DNA of 64,000 nucleotides from assembly GCF_963666665.1 (NCBI RefSeq), contig NZ_OY762999.1, positions 3,444,001 through 3,508,000 on the forward strand, in the 5' to 3' direction. Below are positions 50,455 through 58,166 of this stretch, one piece after another; positions within the stretch are counted from its first letter, which is position 1; every line of letters starts with the position of its first letter. This DNA comes from Maridesulfovibrio sp. Lineage in GTDB: Bacteria > Desulfobacterota > Desulfovibrionia > Desulfovibrionales > Desulfovibrionaceae. The position numbers and the translations under genes are program-made. Below the pieces are notes generated by a model, which searched no databases, was not told the origin of the DNA, and saw only the letters and a program-made list of their open reading frames with translations.

Positions 50455-50486
50455 AAAGGAGGTCTTCGGACCTCCTTTTTTTTCCG
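50455..50486 (+). terminator. Terminator after atpE
   Basis: AAAGGAGGTC pairs with GACCTCCTTT around TTCG, followed by T-rich sequence. Confidence 0.9.
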
Positions 50487-50492
50487 CAAATA

Positions 50493-50510
50493 TTGTTAAT
50501 TTTTTCACAT
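50493..50510. promoter_or_regulatory. Candidate Rex operator before rex
   Basis: TTGTTAA-TTTT-TTCACAT matches the Rex consensus at 12 of 14 arm positions. It lies between the atpE terminator and rex, fitting autoregulation by Rex. Confidence 0.55.
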
Positions 50511-50784
50511 ATTTTGATGCCAGTATCGGGGTTTTACAGGCATCTAGGCTATAATCCCTTGCATAAATTAATAATATGCACGCAAAGGGTAGCCGAAACC
50601 AAGGGTTTTAGTGTATATAAATCTAATGGAAGGTGGCGGAAAAGGTTGCGTTCGTATCTACTCTCCAGTAGGGAAATTATCGAACTTGCGAGGGAAGGTA
50701 GTGGTCTTCCGGACCTCAAAACCTAATACTACCAGCCGAGACTTTTCGTGCAAGTGCATTTGTCATGGAAAATAGGAAACTAAA
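50511..50784 (+). other. Possible structured leader of rex
   Basis: After a perfect -10 sequence TATAAT at 50550-50555 with no good -35 box, a leader of about 220 nt precedes rex. It has a nested stem, GCGTTCG...CGAACTTGCG enclosing CTACT/AGTAG (about 50647-50691), and the segment GCACGCAAAGGGTAGCCGA. A frame at 50493-50726 is open but lacks a ribosome site and uses rare AGG codons. No known riboswitch was identified. Confidence 0.35.
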
Positions 50785-51414
50785 GTGAAAACCCAGAATA
50801 TCCCCAAAGCGACCATTAAAAGGCTCGCTGTTTACATACAGGTATTAACAGGACTCAAAAGGGACGGAGTAGAGGTCATTTCCTCTGAAAAGCTTGCCCG
50901 GGCCTGTTCGGTCAATCCTTCCCAGATTCGTAAGGATCTTGCATACTTCGGTGAGTTCGGTGTGCGTGGGGTCGGATACTATGTGCATGAACTCATTTCT
51001 TCAATCAAGCAGTCTCTCGGTGTAGACCGAGTCTGGGGTTGCGCTCTTGTCGGAGTCGGTAACCTTGGACGAGCACTGTTGCGCCATAAGGAATTCGCCC
51101 TTCGCGGATTCTCTATTCGTGCTGCATTTGACTGCGATCCATACAAAATCGGGGAAGTTGTTTCCGGCCTTGAGGTTGTCTGCACCCGCCAGTTTAAGGC
51201 GCGAGTGGAAGAGCTTGGCTTGGAGATCGGTATTATCACCACACCGCCGGAAAGGGCGCAGCGTGCTGCGAACTACCTTGTTGATGGAGGCATTAAAGGA
51301 ATTGTAAACTTCGCACAGGCGAGAATTGATGTTCCTAAAAATGTTCCGGTTGAATACGTTGACTTCACCCACCATTTTTATTCTGTTGCTTTCAATATCA
51401 GCTCAATGGAATAA
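50785..51414 (+). CDS. rex: Redox-sensing transcriptional repressor Rex
   Basis: The 209-residue repressor binds DNA when NAD+ is high and releases it when NADH binds. The N-terminal winged helix (IPKATIKRLAVYIQVL, VNPSQIRKDLAYFGEFG) is followed by a Rossmann domain with GVGNLGRALL and FDCDPYKIG, and ends in the domain-swapped helix FTHHFYSVAFNIS. Its likely targets are the atp cluster upstream and rex itself, each with a matching operator. In this bacterial group Rex is known to control energy metabolism genes. It ends at a terminator opposite a sigma54 regulator gene. Confidence 0.95.
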   Translation: MKTQNIPKATIKRLAVYIQVLTGLKRDGVEVISSEKLARACSVNPSQIRKDLAYFGEFGVRGVGYYVHELISSIKQSLGVDRVWGCALVGVGNLGRALLRHKEFALRGFSIRAAFDCDPYKIGEVVSGLEVVCTRQFKARVEELGLEIGIITTPPERAQRAANYLVDGGIKGIVNFAQARIDVPKNVPVEYVDFTHHFYSVAFNISSME

Positions 51415-51440
51415 AAATTTACGCAAATTGGTAAGAAATG

Positions 51441-51476
51441 AATCCCCTGCGGCCTTGGGTCGCAGGGGATTTTTTG
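51441..51476. terminator. Bidirectional terminator between rex and sigma54 regulator
   Basis: AATCCCCTGCG pairs perfectly with CGCAGGGGATT around GCCTTGGGT, followed by TTTTT. Confidence 0.88.
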
Positions 51477-51478
51477 TT

Positions 51479-52954
51479 CTATTCAACAGCGTATTGCTTT
51501 TTGATGTTGTGCTTTTTAAGCAAGGCATAAAGTCTGGAAACTGAAATGCCGGATATCTTGGCTGCTTCGGCCATGTTGGCCTTGCTAATAAGTATCAGTT
51601 GCTCAAGGTAAATTTTTTCAGCATTGATAATTACCTCGTCCCGATATTCCTTGAAAGACTGTAGCTTGTTAGCATCCGGGATATTGACCGCTGGCATGGG
51701 GATGTCAGTGTTCCGGTCCTGAGGTTTACGGGATTTATTGCCTTTGATAAGGGTTAAGCTGTTTTTCGCTTCATGCTTTGGCTGCACTGAAGCTTGAGCC
51801 GCTGACACGCGTAAGCGGACAGGCAGATGGATGGGCAGAAATTCCCCGGCTCCGGGATTTGAAGTGAAAACCTGTTCCAGCACATTAAAGAGTTCACGAA
51901 CATTTCCCGGCCATGGATATGATTTCAAGGCATCAAGGAATTCGTTAGAGATGGCAATGGGAGGTGCGTTGAATTCAACTGCCAGCTTGTTCAAATAGTA
52001 GCGGGAAAGCTTATTTATATCATCTCCACGTTGCCTTAATGGCGGAAGCTCAATTGTGAAAGCCTGTAATCTATAGAGCAGATCCTCTCTGAACCGCCCG
52101 CTCTGGACCAAAGCATCAAGGTCCCGGTTTGTTGCCGCTACCAGTCTGAAATCACTCTGTTTTTCTTCATTGCCGCCAACAGGACGATAGGTCCGTTCCT
52201 GCAATACTCGCAGAAATGATTTTTGCAGGGAGAGAGGGAGTTCACCAACTTCGTCTAGGAAAAGAGTGCCGCCGTCAGCCTTGGCTATTAATCCTTCCTG
52301 ACTTTTGTCGGCGCTGGTAAAAGCACCCCGCTCATGTCCGAAAAGAATCGATTCAACAAGGTTCTCAGGGATTGAAGCACAGTCGACAATGATGAAAGGT
52401 CCGGTTCGGCGCATGCTGTTGTCATGGACAGCCCGGGCAAAGAGTTCCTTGCCTGTGCCGGTTTCTCCAAGAAGCAAGACACCTACATGGCTTTCCGCAG
52501 CTTTGGCAGCCTGTCCCAGGCAACGCACAATGGAGTCTGAGCGGCCGACAATATTATGGTGTCCCAGTTTGGGGCTGGAAGATTGTTTCTCAGTGCGATA
52601 CTGGAAAACTCTCTTCATATGCAGCATGTATTCTTCCCGACTTGCCGGCTTGGCTATATAGTCCCAAGCGCCGGAATTAATGGCCAGCTCAGCTCCCTTG
52701 GAATCACCTTGCCCGGTGATGATGATCACCTCAGGCATGTTGCCCAGCTGTTGCAGTTCCGGCAGGGCATCAAGTCCGTTTCCATCAGGAAGAATTACAT
52801 CAAGAAATACGACATCAAAGCGTTCTTCTCGCGCAAGGGCCATGCCTTCCTTCAGGGTCAGGGCTTTTTCTCCGTCATGTCCGACAGCTTCAGCTATGGC
52901 GATCAGCAATTCCCCGATAAATGGGTCATCATCAATAATTAAGACATTGGCCAT
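51479..52954 (-). CDS. Sigma54-dependent response regulator (NtrC family), second
   Basis: The 491-residue regulator has a receiver domain (D52, K102), an AAA+ domain with Walker A GETGTGKE (163-170), and Walker B GTLFLDEVGE, and a C-terminal Fis-type HTH in AAKISGISVSRLYALLKKHN. Its sigma54-contact motif reads GAFTSA (210-215), with glycine changed to serine at position 5. It has a 60-residue linker before the HTH with low-complexity lysine and arginine. No histidine kinase gene is adjacent, so it is an orphan. Its targets are not known. It converges with rex. Confidence 0.88.
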   Translation of the reverse strand: MANVLIIDDDPFIGELLIAIAEAVGHDGEKALTLKEGMALAREERFDVVFLDVILPDGNGLDALPELQQLGNMPEVIIITGQGDSKGAELAINSGAWDYIAKPASREEYMLHMKRVFQYRTEKQSSSPKLGHHNIVGRSDSIVRCLGQAAKAAESHVGVLLLGETGTGKELFARAVHDNSMRRTGPFIIVDCASIPENLVESILFGHERGAFTSADKSQEGLIAKADGGTLFLDEVGELPLSLQKSFLRVLQERTYRPVGGNEEKQSDFRLVAATNRDLDALVQSGRFREDLLYRLQAFTIELPPLRQRGDDINKLSRYYLNKLAVEFNAPPIAISNEFLDALKSYPWPGNVRELFNVLEQVFTSNPGAGEFLPIHLPVRLRVSAAQASVQPKHEAKNSLTLIKGNKSRKPQDRNTDIPMPAVNIPDANKLQSFKEYRDEVIINAEKIYLEQLILISKANMAEAAKISGISVSRLYALLKKHNIKKQYAVE

Positions 52955-53062
52955 CAGTAGTTCCGATTGATTTGCAGTTGAGGTATAATGTTAATAATTG
53001 GCCTGTGTTTAGAAGCATATGAGCATACGTTCTCCTGCATATCAACCATTTTTAAAAAAACG

Positions 53063-53130
53063 TTGACTATTTATTGCGGCAGTAATAATTGACTAGTCAA
53101 CAGTTGACTAGTCAATTGTTGACAAATCAA
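53063..53130. promoter_or_regulatory. Three tandem palindromes before marR
   Basis: TTGACTAGTCAA (53089-53100), TTGACTAGTCAA (53104-53115) and TTGACAAATCAA (53119-53130) repeat every 15 bp with 3-bp spacers. A further TTGACTA half-site lies at 53063. They end 14 bp before the MarR start and are almost certainly operators for it; TTGACT could also be a -35 element. Confidence 0.75.
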
Positions 53131-53144
53131 CAAAGCAGGGAAAA

Positions 53145-53603
53145 ATGATAAAAAAACATGCTTCATTCGGATACATGAACGGGCAGATGGGACGGTTGCA
53201 TAAGGCTATTCTAGCCGAGAAACTAAAATCCGTCGGAATTACATACGGGCAAATCGGTTTTATTATGCAGTCCTTACGCTATCCGGGAAGATCTCAGGAT
53301 GAATTATCAATGATTCTCAGTGTTGATAAAGCTGCAACTGCAAGGGCGGTCGCCAATTTAATTAAGATGGGATTACTTTACAGAGAAGAGAATCCTGAAA
53401 ATAGACGTCAGAAACTGGTTTACCCGACTGAGAAGGCAAAAGCCATAAAAGAAGACCTGCATAAAGAGTTGATGGCAGCGAATAAAATTATGATCTCCGG
53501 GCTTTCAGGAGAAGAGGCCGAAAAGTTGATGGAATTAATGGGTAAAGTAATTGATACAAGCCGGGATCATTTGGGTATGCCCCGTGTCTGGGATTATTTG
53601 TAG
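53145..53603 (+). CDS. MarR-family transcriptional regulator
   Basis: The 152-residue regulator has a winged-helix fold: GRSQDELSMILSVDKAATARAVANLIKMGLL is the HTH region, followed by the wing YREENPENRRQKLVYPTEKA. It probably represses itself and the following MFS efflux gene by binding the three tandem palindromes upstream, and is released by a toxic compound. The ATG at 53145 follows AGGGA. It is separated from the MFS gene by 20 bp. The inducer is unknown. Confidence 0.87.
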   Translation: MIKKHASFGYMNGQMGRLHKAILAEKLKSVGITYGQIGFIMQSLRYPGRSQDELSMILSVDKAATARAVANLIKMGLLYREENPENRRQKLVYPTEKAKAIKEDLHKELMAANKIMISGLSGEEAEKLMELMGKVIDTSRDHLGMPRVWDYL

Positions 53604-53623
53604 CAATATTTCGGGAGAATATA

Positions 53624-55048
53624 ATGGATGATGCAAAGAAAAAAGCAGTCATATTTACGGTGGCGGTGACCCAGTTCACCATGCCGTTTATGTTTTCGGC
53701 TGTAGGAATAACCCTTCCGGTTATGGGGCGGGAATTCGGGGCCAGCGGCCTTGATCTCAGTCTTGTGGAATCTGTATATATCGGCAGTGTCGCTGCATTG
53801 TTGCTTCCGTTTGGACGGTTGGCCGATATGCATGGCAGGCAGCCCATGTTCAGGCTTGGAGTTTTGCTGTTTGCAATATTTACGTTGTTGATCGGATTTG
53901 CCCGGAACATTGAAACAGTGATCTGTTTGCGTATGATTCAGGGTATGGTCGGTGGTATGGGTATAGCCACCAATATGGCGCTGCTGACCAATTCCGTGCC
54001 GAAAGAAGAGCGTGGCAAGGCTATGGGACTGGCTGTAGCTGCTGTATATGTAGGTCTTTCTGCCGGACCTTATGTGGGTGGTCTTGTGACATCTCATTTG
54101 GGCTGGCGCTGGATTTATTATCTCAGCATGATTCCGCTTGGCATTTCATATTATGTTGCGCACCGTAATTTGAATGGAAAGTTTCGGCCTTCGGATGAGA
54201 AGTTTGATTATCCCGGAAGCTTTGTTGTAGCCCTTTCTGTTGCAGCTATTGTTTTCGGCGGAACAAGTCTCGGTGCCGGATGGTTTGGGCCGGTAGCATT
54301 GATAGCAGGTTTGCTTGGCGTTGCGCTCTTTATCTATATGCAGAATAGAGCAGAATCTCCGCTGGTGGAATTAACCTTGTTTAAGGAAAGGCGTGATTTT
54401 TCCGATGCCGCACTGGTGCAGTTTATCAACTATGCCGGGACATTCGGGATTGTCTTTTTGTTTAGTCTTTACATGCAGTCCGTAAAAGGTTTCAGCCCCC
54501 ATGACGCAGGATTGGTGCTGGTTATCCAGCCGATTGTGCAGGCCCTACTTTCACCTCTTTGCGGCAGGCTGGCGGATAAATTTTCACCGCGTTTCTTGGC
54601 TTTGCTTGGTATGCTGGCCTGTACAGCCGGGACTATCATGGGAGCGATGGTTACTGCCCAGACAAGCCTTCCCTATCTCTATACCATGTTTGTGGTTCTA
54701 GGCATCGGTTTTGCCCTGTTCTCATCACCGAATATGATCATTCTTATGAGTAGCGTGCCTCCTTCCCGCTATGGCTTTGCATCTGCAATTTCGGGTGGGC
54801 TGAGGACAATCGGTATGGTCTTCAGCATGGTTATTATTGCCATTTTCCTTTCCACCATTATGGGCAAGGCTCCGGTAAGCCCCGAGTATGCTGCTGAGTA
54901 CCTGACAGTTATGCGATTTTCGCTTTCCAGTTTGTCGGTTCTTTGCGGGATAGCTGTCCTGATTTCCATTCGTTCTGTGCTGAAAAGGCAAAGAGTTGCC
55001 AAGAACGGCCTTTGTGTGCAATCTGCCGGGAACAGCAAGGAGGGCTAA
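53624..55048 (+). CDS. MFS multidrug-type efflux transporter (DHA2 family)
   Basis: The 474-residue inner-membrane carrier has about 14 helices. Motif A appears as GRLADMHGRQPMFRLG and motif C-like as AVYVGLSAGPYVGGLV, typical of drug:H+ antiporters of the DHA2 group such as EmrB or QacA. The ATG at 53624 follows GGGAG. Its final codons overlap the rsmG start in TAATG. It is under probable control of the upstream MarR. Substrate is unknown. Confidence 0.87.
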   Translation: MDDAKKKAVIFTVAVTQFTMPFMFSAVGITLPVMGREFGASGLDLSLVESVYIGSVAALLLPFGRLADMHGRQPMFRLGVLLFAIFTLLIGFARNIETVICLRMIQGMVGGMGIATNMALLTNSVPKEERGKAMGLAVAAVYVGLSAGPYVGGLVTSHLGWRWIYYLSMIPLGISYYVAHRNLNGKFRPSDEKFDYPGSFVVALSVAAIVFGGTSLGAGWFGPVALIAGLLGVALFIYMQNRAESPLVELTLFKERRDFSDAALVQFINYAGTFGIVFLFSLYMQSVKGFSPHDAGLVLVIQPIVQALLSPLCGRLADKFSPRFLALLGMLACTAGTIMGAMVTAQTSLPYLYTMFVVLGIGFALFSSPNMIILMSSVPPSRYGFASAISGGLRTIGMVFSMVIIAIFLSTIMGKAPVSPEYAAEYLTVMRFSLSSLSVLCGIAVLISIRSVLKRQRVAKNGLCVQSAGNSKEG

Positions 55049-55746
55049 TGGCGGAAATTAATATCAAAGCTGCGGATATTCTTGGTGCGGCAAGCAAGGC
55101 CGGGCGCAAGCTAAAGGATAACACGGCTCAGGATGAAGGGTTTAAGGCGGCAACAGATCAGGCAAGGGTGTTGGCTTATTACCTGACCCTGCTGGTCAAA
55201 TGGAACAAGTCCATGAATCTGGTAGGTCCACAGGGCTGGGAGCAGGTCTTTCATTCCCTGATCATCGACAGTCTGCATCTTGCTGATTTTCTGGATTCGC
55301 TGGAATTGCCCGCCAATCCCGTAACGCTGGATCTCGGATCCGGGGCCGGATTACCCGGAATTCCCCTGCGTGCCCTTTGGCAGGCCGGTGATTACCGTCT
55401 GGTGGAATCACGTGAAAAGCGCTGCATTTTCATGCGCACTGCCCTGCGGATGATGAAATTGCCTCGCACAGATGTTTTTCAGGGACGTGCGGAAAAAATT
55501 CCGTCCGAAACCCTTCCTGCAGACCTGATTCTCAGCAAGGCCTTCATGCCTTGGAAAGAACTTTTGGAATTCGTTAAGCCTATGCTGGCCGCGCAAGGCA
55601 GGATTGTGATCCTGTCCAATGACCCTGCTCCATCTGAGCAGGATCTTGAAGGGCCGGGCTATGAGCTGGAAGATTCAATGCAATACAACGCCGGAGATAA
55701 AACTCACTATTTCTGGTGTCTGCGAAGAATGCCTCCGGCGGCTTAA
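55048..55746 (+). CDS. rsmG: 16S rRNA (guanine-N7) methyltransferase RsmG
   Basis: The 232-residue enzyme methylates 16S rRNA near position 527. The SAM-binding motif is LDLGSGAGLPGIPL near residue 92, and the downstream VESREKRCIFMRTA and SKAFMPWKELLEF match RsmG/GidB. The ATG at 55048 overlaps the stop codon of the MFS gene (TAATG) and has AAGGAGGG before it; an upstream in-frame start is rejected. The last residues PPAA and stop codon lie in a dispersed repeat (55731-55765). The N-terminal extension of about 35 residues is longer than usual. Confidence 0.9.
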   Translation: MAEINIKAADILGAASKAGRKLKDNTAQDEGFKAATDQARVLAYYLTLLVKWNKSMNLVGPQGWEQVFHSLIIDSLHLADFLDSLELPANPVTLDLGSGAGLPGIPLRALWQAGDYRLVESREKRCIFMRTALRMMKLPRTDVFQGRAEKIPSETLPADLILSKAFMPWKELLEFVKPMLAAQGRIVILSNDPAPSEQDLEGPGYELEDSMQYNAGDKTHYFWCLRRMPPAA

Positions 55747-55765
55747 AACTTTTAATAAGCTTCGC
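55731..55765 (-). repeat. Dispersed repeat, minimal form (copy 6), overlapping the rsmG end
   Basis: On the minus strand it reads GCGAAGCTTATTAAAAG then TTTTAAGCCGCCGGAGGC, without the central hairpin. Its GCCTCCGGCGGCTTAA on the plus strand encodes the final PPAA and the stop codon of rsmG. Confidence 0.65.
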
Positions 55766-55795
55766 ATATAGCTTGTTAAAGCTACTTTCAAAATT

Positions 55796-55836
55796 AAAGC
55801 GGCCTTGATTCATTTGAATCAAGGCCGCTTTTTGTT
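55796..55836 (+). terminator. Terminator after rsmG
   Basis: AAAGCGGCCTTGATTC pairs with GAATCAAGGCCGCTTT around ATTT, followed by TTGTTTT. It is flanked by A-rich sequence, so it may work in both directions. Confidence 0.9.
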
Positions 55837-55853
55837 TTGTACGGCAGTAGAAA

Positions 55854-56078
55854 TTATTTTTCTTCTTCCTGACCTGCTCTGGAAAGAGCTTCCAGCAGCC
55901 CGCCCTTGAAGATCAGCTTGGTGGCGTGTTCGTCAGCGATTTCCGCGACATCCATAAGCTTTTCAAGGAATTCGAGGATTTCGAATCTTTTTTCTTCAGT
56001 TCCGTTATCAAATTCAAATTTCATATCACCGGAAGTCATGTATTCTTCCAGTTTTTCAAGGTAATCCATTTTAAGCAT
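55854..56078 (-). CDS. Small acidic protein of unknown function
   Basis: The 74-residue protein is strongly acidic and probably helical: MLKMDYLEKLEEYMTSG, then FEFDNGTEEKRFEILEFLEK. No cysteine, signal or membrane helix is present. The ATG at 56078 follows GGAG at good spacing. It is a single gene between rsmG and rlmH, both rRNA methyltransferase genes, but a role in ribosome biology is only a guess. No family was recognised. Confidence 0.6.
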   Translation of the reverse strand: MLKMDYLEKLEEYMTSGDMKFEFDNGTEEKRFEILEFLEKLMDVAEIADEHATKLIFKGGLLEALSRAGQEEEK

Positions 56079-56115
56079 AAGAGTCTCCAGTAACGGGAAA
56101 TTTATATGTCAAAGC

Positions 56116-56182
56116 GGCGAAGCCCTAATAAAAAAGTTTTGGATTCTTAAACCCTTTTTAAAGGGTTTAAGCCGCCGGAGGC
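56116..56182 (+). repeat. Dispersed hairpin repeat, type II (copy 7)
   Basis: It starts GGCGAAGCCCTAATAAAAAA and contains a perfect hairpin CTTAAACCCTTT/AAAGGGTTTAAG, then GCCGCCGGAGGC. It matches the copy at 935-1018. It lies just beyond the rlmH stop codon. Confidence 0.75.
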
Positions 56183-56224
56183 AAAATCAAATTATCAAAA
56201 GCGCAAGCGCATCAATCCATGCCT

Positions 56225-56695
56225 TTAAACATGATGATAAGGCGAACCGCGAAGTATGGACGCTGCGCGATAGAGCTGCTCAAGGAGCATTGTCCGGGCC
56301 AGCTCGTGGGGCAGGGTCATCTTGCTCAAACTAAGTTTGACCCGGGCCGCATTTTTGACTTCGTCAGCCAGCCCGAAAGGACCGCCGATGAGGAAAGTTG
56401 GTATTAGATTCGGGTCTTCAGTCCAGCGCTGCAGCTGTTGGGAAAGTTCAACCGAGGTCATTTCCTTGCCTTTCTCATCAAGACAGATGAGCATGTCGGA
56501 AGGCTTGAGCTTGGCCATGATGGCCTTGCCTTCGTGTTGTACTTTGTCCATGGGGGGCAGTTTGCCCGGTGCATCCTTGAGAATGGTTTCGTCCAGTTTA
56601 TGGAAGCGTCCAAGTTTTTTTGTGTAATGGGCGCAGGCATCACGGAAAAACGGTTCCTTGAGCTTGCCGACCCATACAAATTGTATTTTACTCAT
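56225..56695 (-). CDS. rlmH: 23S rRNA pseudouridine-1915 methyltransferase RlmH
   Basis: The 156-residue SPOUT-class methyltransferase modifies pseudouridine 1915 of 23S rRNA. The GGPFGLADEV loop (SAM-binding knot) and LSLSKMTLPHELARTMLLEQ are typical, as is the end SPYHHV. The ATG at 56695 comes after the phosphoesterase stop with a 2-bp gap, so the two genes form an operon. Length matches the family. Confidence 0.92.
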   Translation of the reverse strand: MSKIQFVWVGKLKEPFFRDACAHYTKKLGRFHKLDETILKDAPGKLPPMDKVQHEGKAIMAKLKPSDMLICLDEKGKEMTSVELSQQLQRWTEDPNLIPTFLIGGPFGLADEVKNAARVKLSLSKMTLPHELARTMLLEQLYRAASILRGSPYHHV

Positions 56696-56697
56696 GT

Positions 56698-57369
56698 TTA
56701 AATTTGTTTAAGTGTTGCGTCCAGCTTGCCGTCTTCAATGTAAACGAGCACGTACCCGCCGCCGGAAGCCATCCCGGGGTTGAAGATGCGGGACTTGCCG
56801 ATGGAGTCTACTCCGCTTGATTCGTGAATGTGCCCGCAGAGAACGATATCCGGCTGGTGCTTTTCAATGAAACTGCGAACGGCTTTACTGCCTACGTGCA
56901 TCCCATTGCCGATGACATCCAGTCTGGTGTTGAACGGGGCATCATGGACCACCAGAAGAAGCTGTTCGTAAGCGCCCAGTTCATGATGGGTTTCTTCCAG
57001 ATATTTTGCCATTTCATCTTCAGATATCTCGCTTGGAGTTCCGAATGGGGTGTTTATGGAGCAGCCTACGCCCATGGTCTTTACGCCTTCTGCAAGTTCA
57101 CGCACTTCGCAATGCAGATTGGCACCCTTTTCCTTCAAGAACTCGGTGACATTGCTTCTGTCCATATTACCGAGCTGGGCGAGGATGTTCTTGTTTCTGC
57201 GGTAGACGCTGTCCCAGACTTTTTCGATAGCCCCTTCCGGGGAATGGTTGGTCAGATCTCCGGTGATGATTACACCGGAAGCATCTTCTAGTCCCGGTAA
57301 CAGATCAACAAATTTAATACTCTGGTGAACATCGCCGAAAGCGATCCATTTTTTATTGGATTCAGACAT
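56698..57369 (-). CDS. Calcineurin-like metallophosphoesterase
   Basis: The 223-residue protein has the metallophosphoesterase metal-binding motifs: GDVH near residue 13, GDLT near 37, GNMD near 67, VVHDAP and GHIHES. These bind two metal ions and hydrolyse phosphodiester or phosphomonoester bonds. It is of the YfcE/MJ0936-like size class. It lies upstream of rlmH in one operon, with a 2-bp gap. The substrate is unknown. The ATG at 57369 has a weak ribosome site. Confidence 0.83.
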   Translation of the reverse strand: MSESNKKWIAFGDVHQSIKFVDLLPGLEDASGVIITGDLTNHSPEGAIEKVWDSVYRRNKNILAQLGNMDRSNVTEFLKEKGANLHCEVRELAEGVKTMGVGCSINTPFGTPSEISEDEMAKYLEETHHELGAYEQLLLVVHDAPFNTRLDVIGNGMHVGSKAVRSFIEKHQPDIVLCGHIHESSGVDSIGKSRIFNPGMASGGGYVLVYIEDGKLDATLKQI

Positions 57370-57581
57370 ACTGTCTCCGATTGTATATGGCTCAGTTAGG
57401 ATTTTATATGCATTGGTTCCGGAAAATTCTGAATAGCATTAATGGTCCTAAAAACCAATGGTGCCCCGGTCCGTGTGCCGGGCGATCCTGGTATATTTTC
57501 GTTATTGTCGCACTTGGTGATTGATTTTTGTAACCTGATTGTGCTTAATTTTCCTAGTCCATGATTGAAACAGAAGAGTAG

Positions 57582-58166
57582 GTGGCCGAATTGGATAAAG
57601 AAATTATTAGACGGCAATTGCTGGAAAGACGTTCTGCCATGCGCGGAACGGATGTGGATTCCATGAGCAGCAATATTGTGGATGCGGTAATGTCCCTTGA
57701 GCAATGGGAGCGGGCAGAGGAAGTTCTGCTTTACTGGCCTATCAGGAATGAGGTCGATGTGCGGCCTCTGCTGAAAAATGCATGGGATAGTAATAAAAAG
57801 CTGTTCATGCCCTGTTGCCGTAAGAACGAGCCGGGGCAGATGGATTTCGGCGTAGTCAGAGCCGAAGTAGATTTAGCCTCGGGAGCATTCGGTATCAAGG
57901 AACCCTGTCGCACTCGTTGTGAATTCCCTGATGCTGTCTCACCTGACTTGATAATTGTTCCCGGCGTGGGATTTGACCGCAGCGGTTTCCGGATCGGTTT
58001 CGGGGGCGGCTATTATGACCGCTTTTTGGCCCGGCCGCAGAAAGATGGATTTCTTTCTGTGGGAGTTTGTTACGATTTCCAACTGGTGGAGGGCTTCCCG
58101 GTTGAACCTTGGGATAAAGCCGTGCAGCTGGTCTGCACTGATAAGGAAATAATATGGCAAAAATAA
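57582..58166 (+). CDS. 5-formyltetrahydrofolate cyclo-ligase
   Basis: The 194-residue enzyme uses ATP to convert 5-formyltetrahydrofolate to 5,10-methenyltetrahydrofolate. Family motifs are LDKEIIRRQLLERR in the N-terminus, LIIVPGVGFD and the glycine-rich RIGFGGGYYDRFL loop. The start is GTG at 57582 with AAGAG nearby; a TTG 9 bases later is also possible. Its end overlaps the YfiH-type gene by 13 bp. The two form an operon on the plus strand. Confidence 0.87.
   Translation: MAELDKEIIRRQLLERRSAMRGTDVDSMSSNIVDAVMSLEQWERAEEVLLYWPIRNEVDVRPLLKNAWDSNKKLFMPCCRKNEPGQMDFGVVRAEVDLASGAFGIKEPCRTRCEFPDAVSPDLIIVPGVGFDRSGFRIGFGGGYYDRFLARPQKDGFLSVGVCYDFQLVEGFPVEPWDKAVQLVCTDKEIIWQK

Noticed and set aside
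50576..50680. c-di-GMP (GEMM) riboswitch
   Set aside because: The ACGCAAAG core is present but the GNRA-tetraloop hairpin and receptor stem are not found in the right order.
50493..50726. Possible small protein gene before rex
   Set aside because: No Shine-Dalgarno, a TTG start inside the Rex operator, and rare AGG codons. It is kept only as an open question about the leader.
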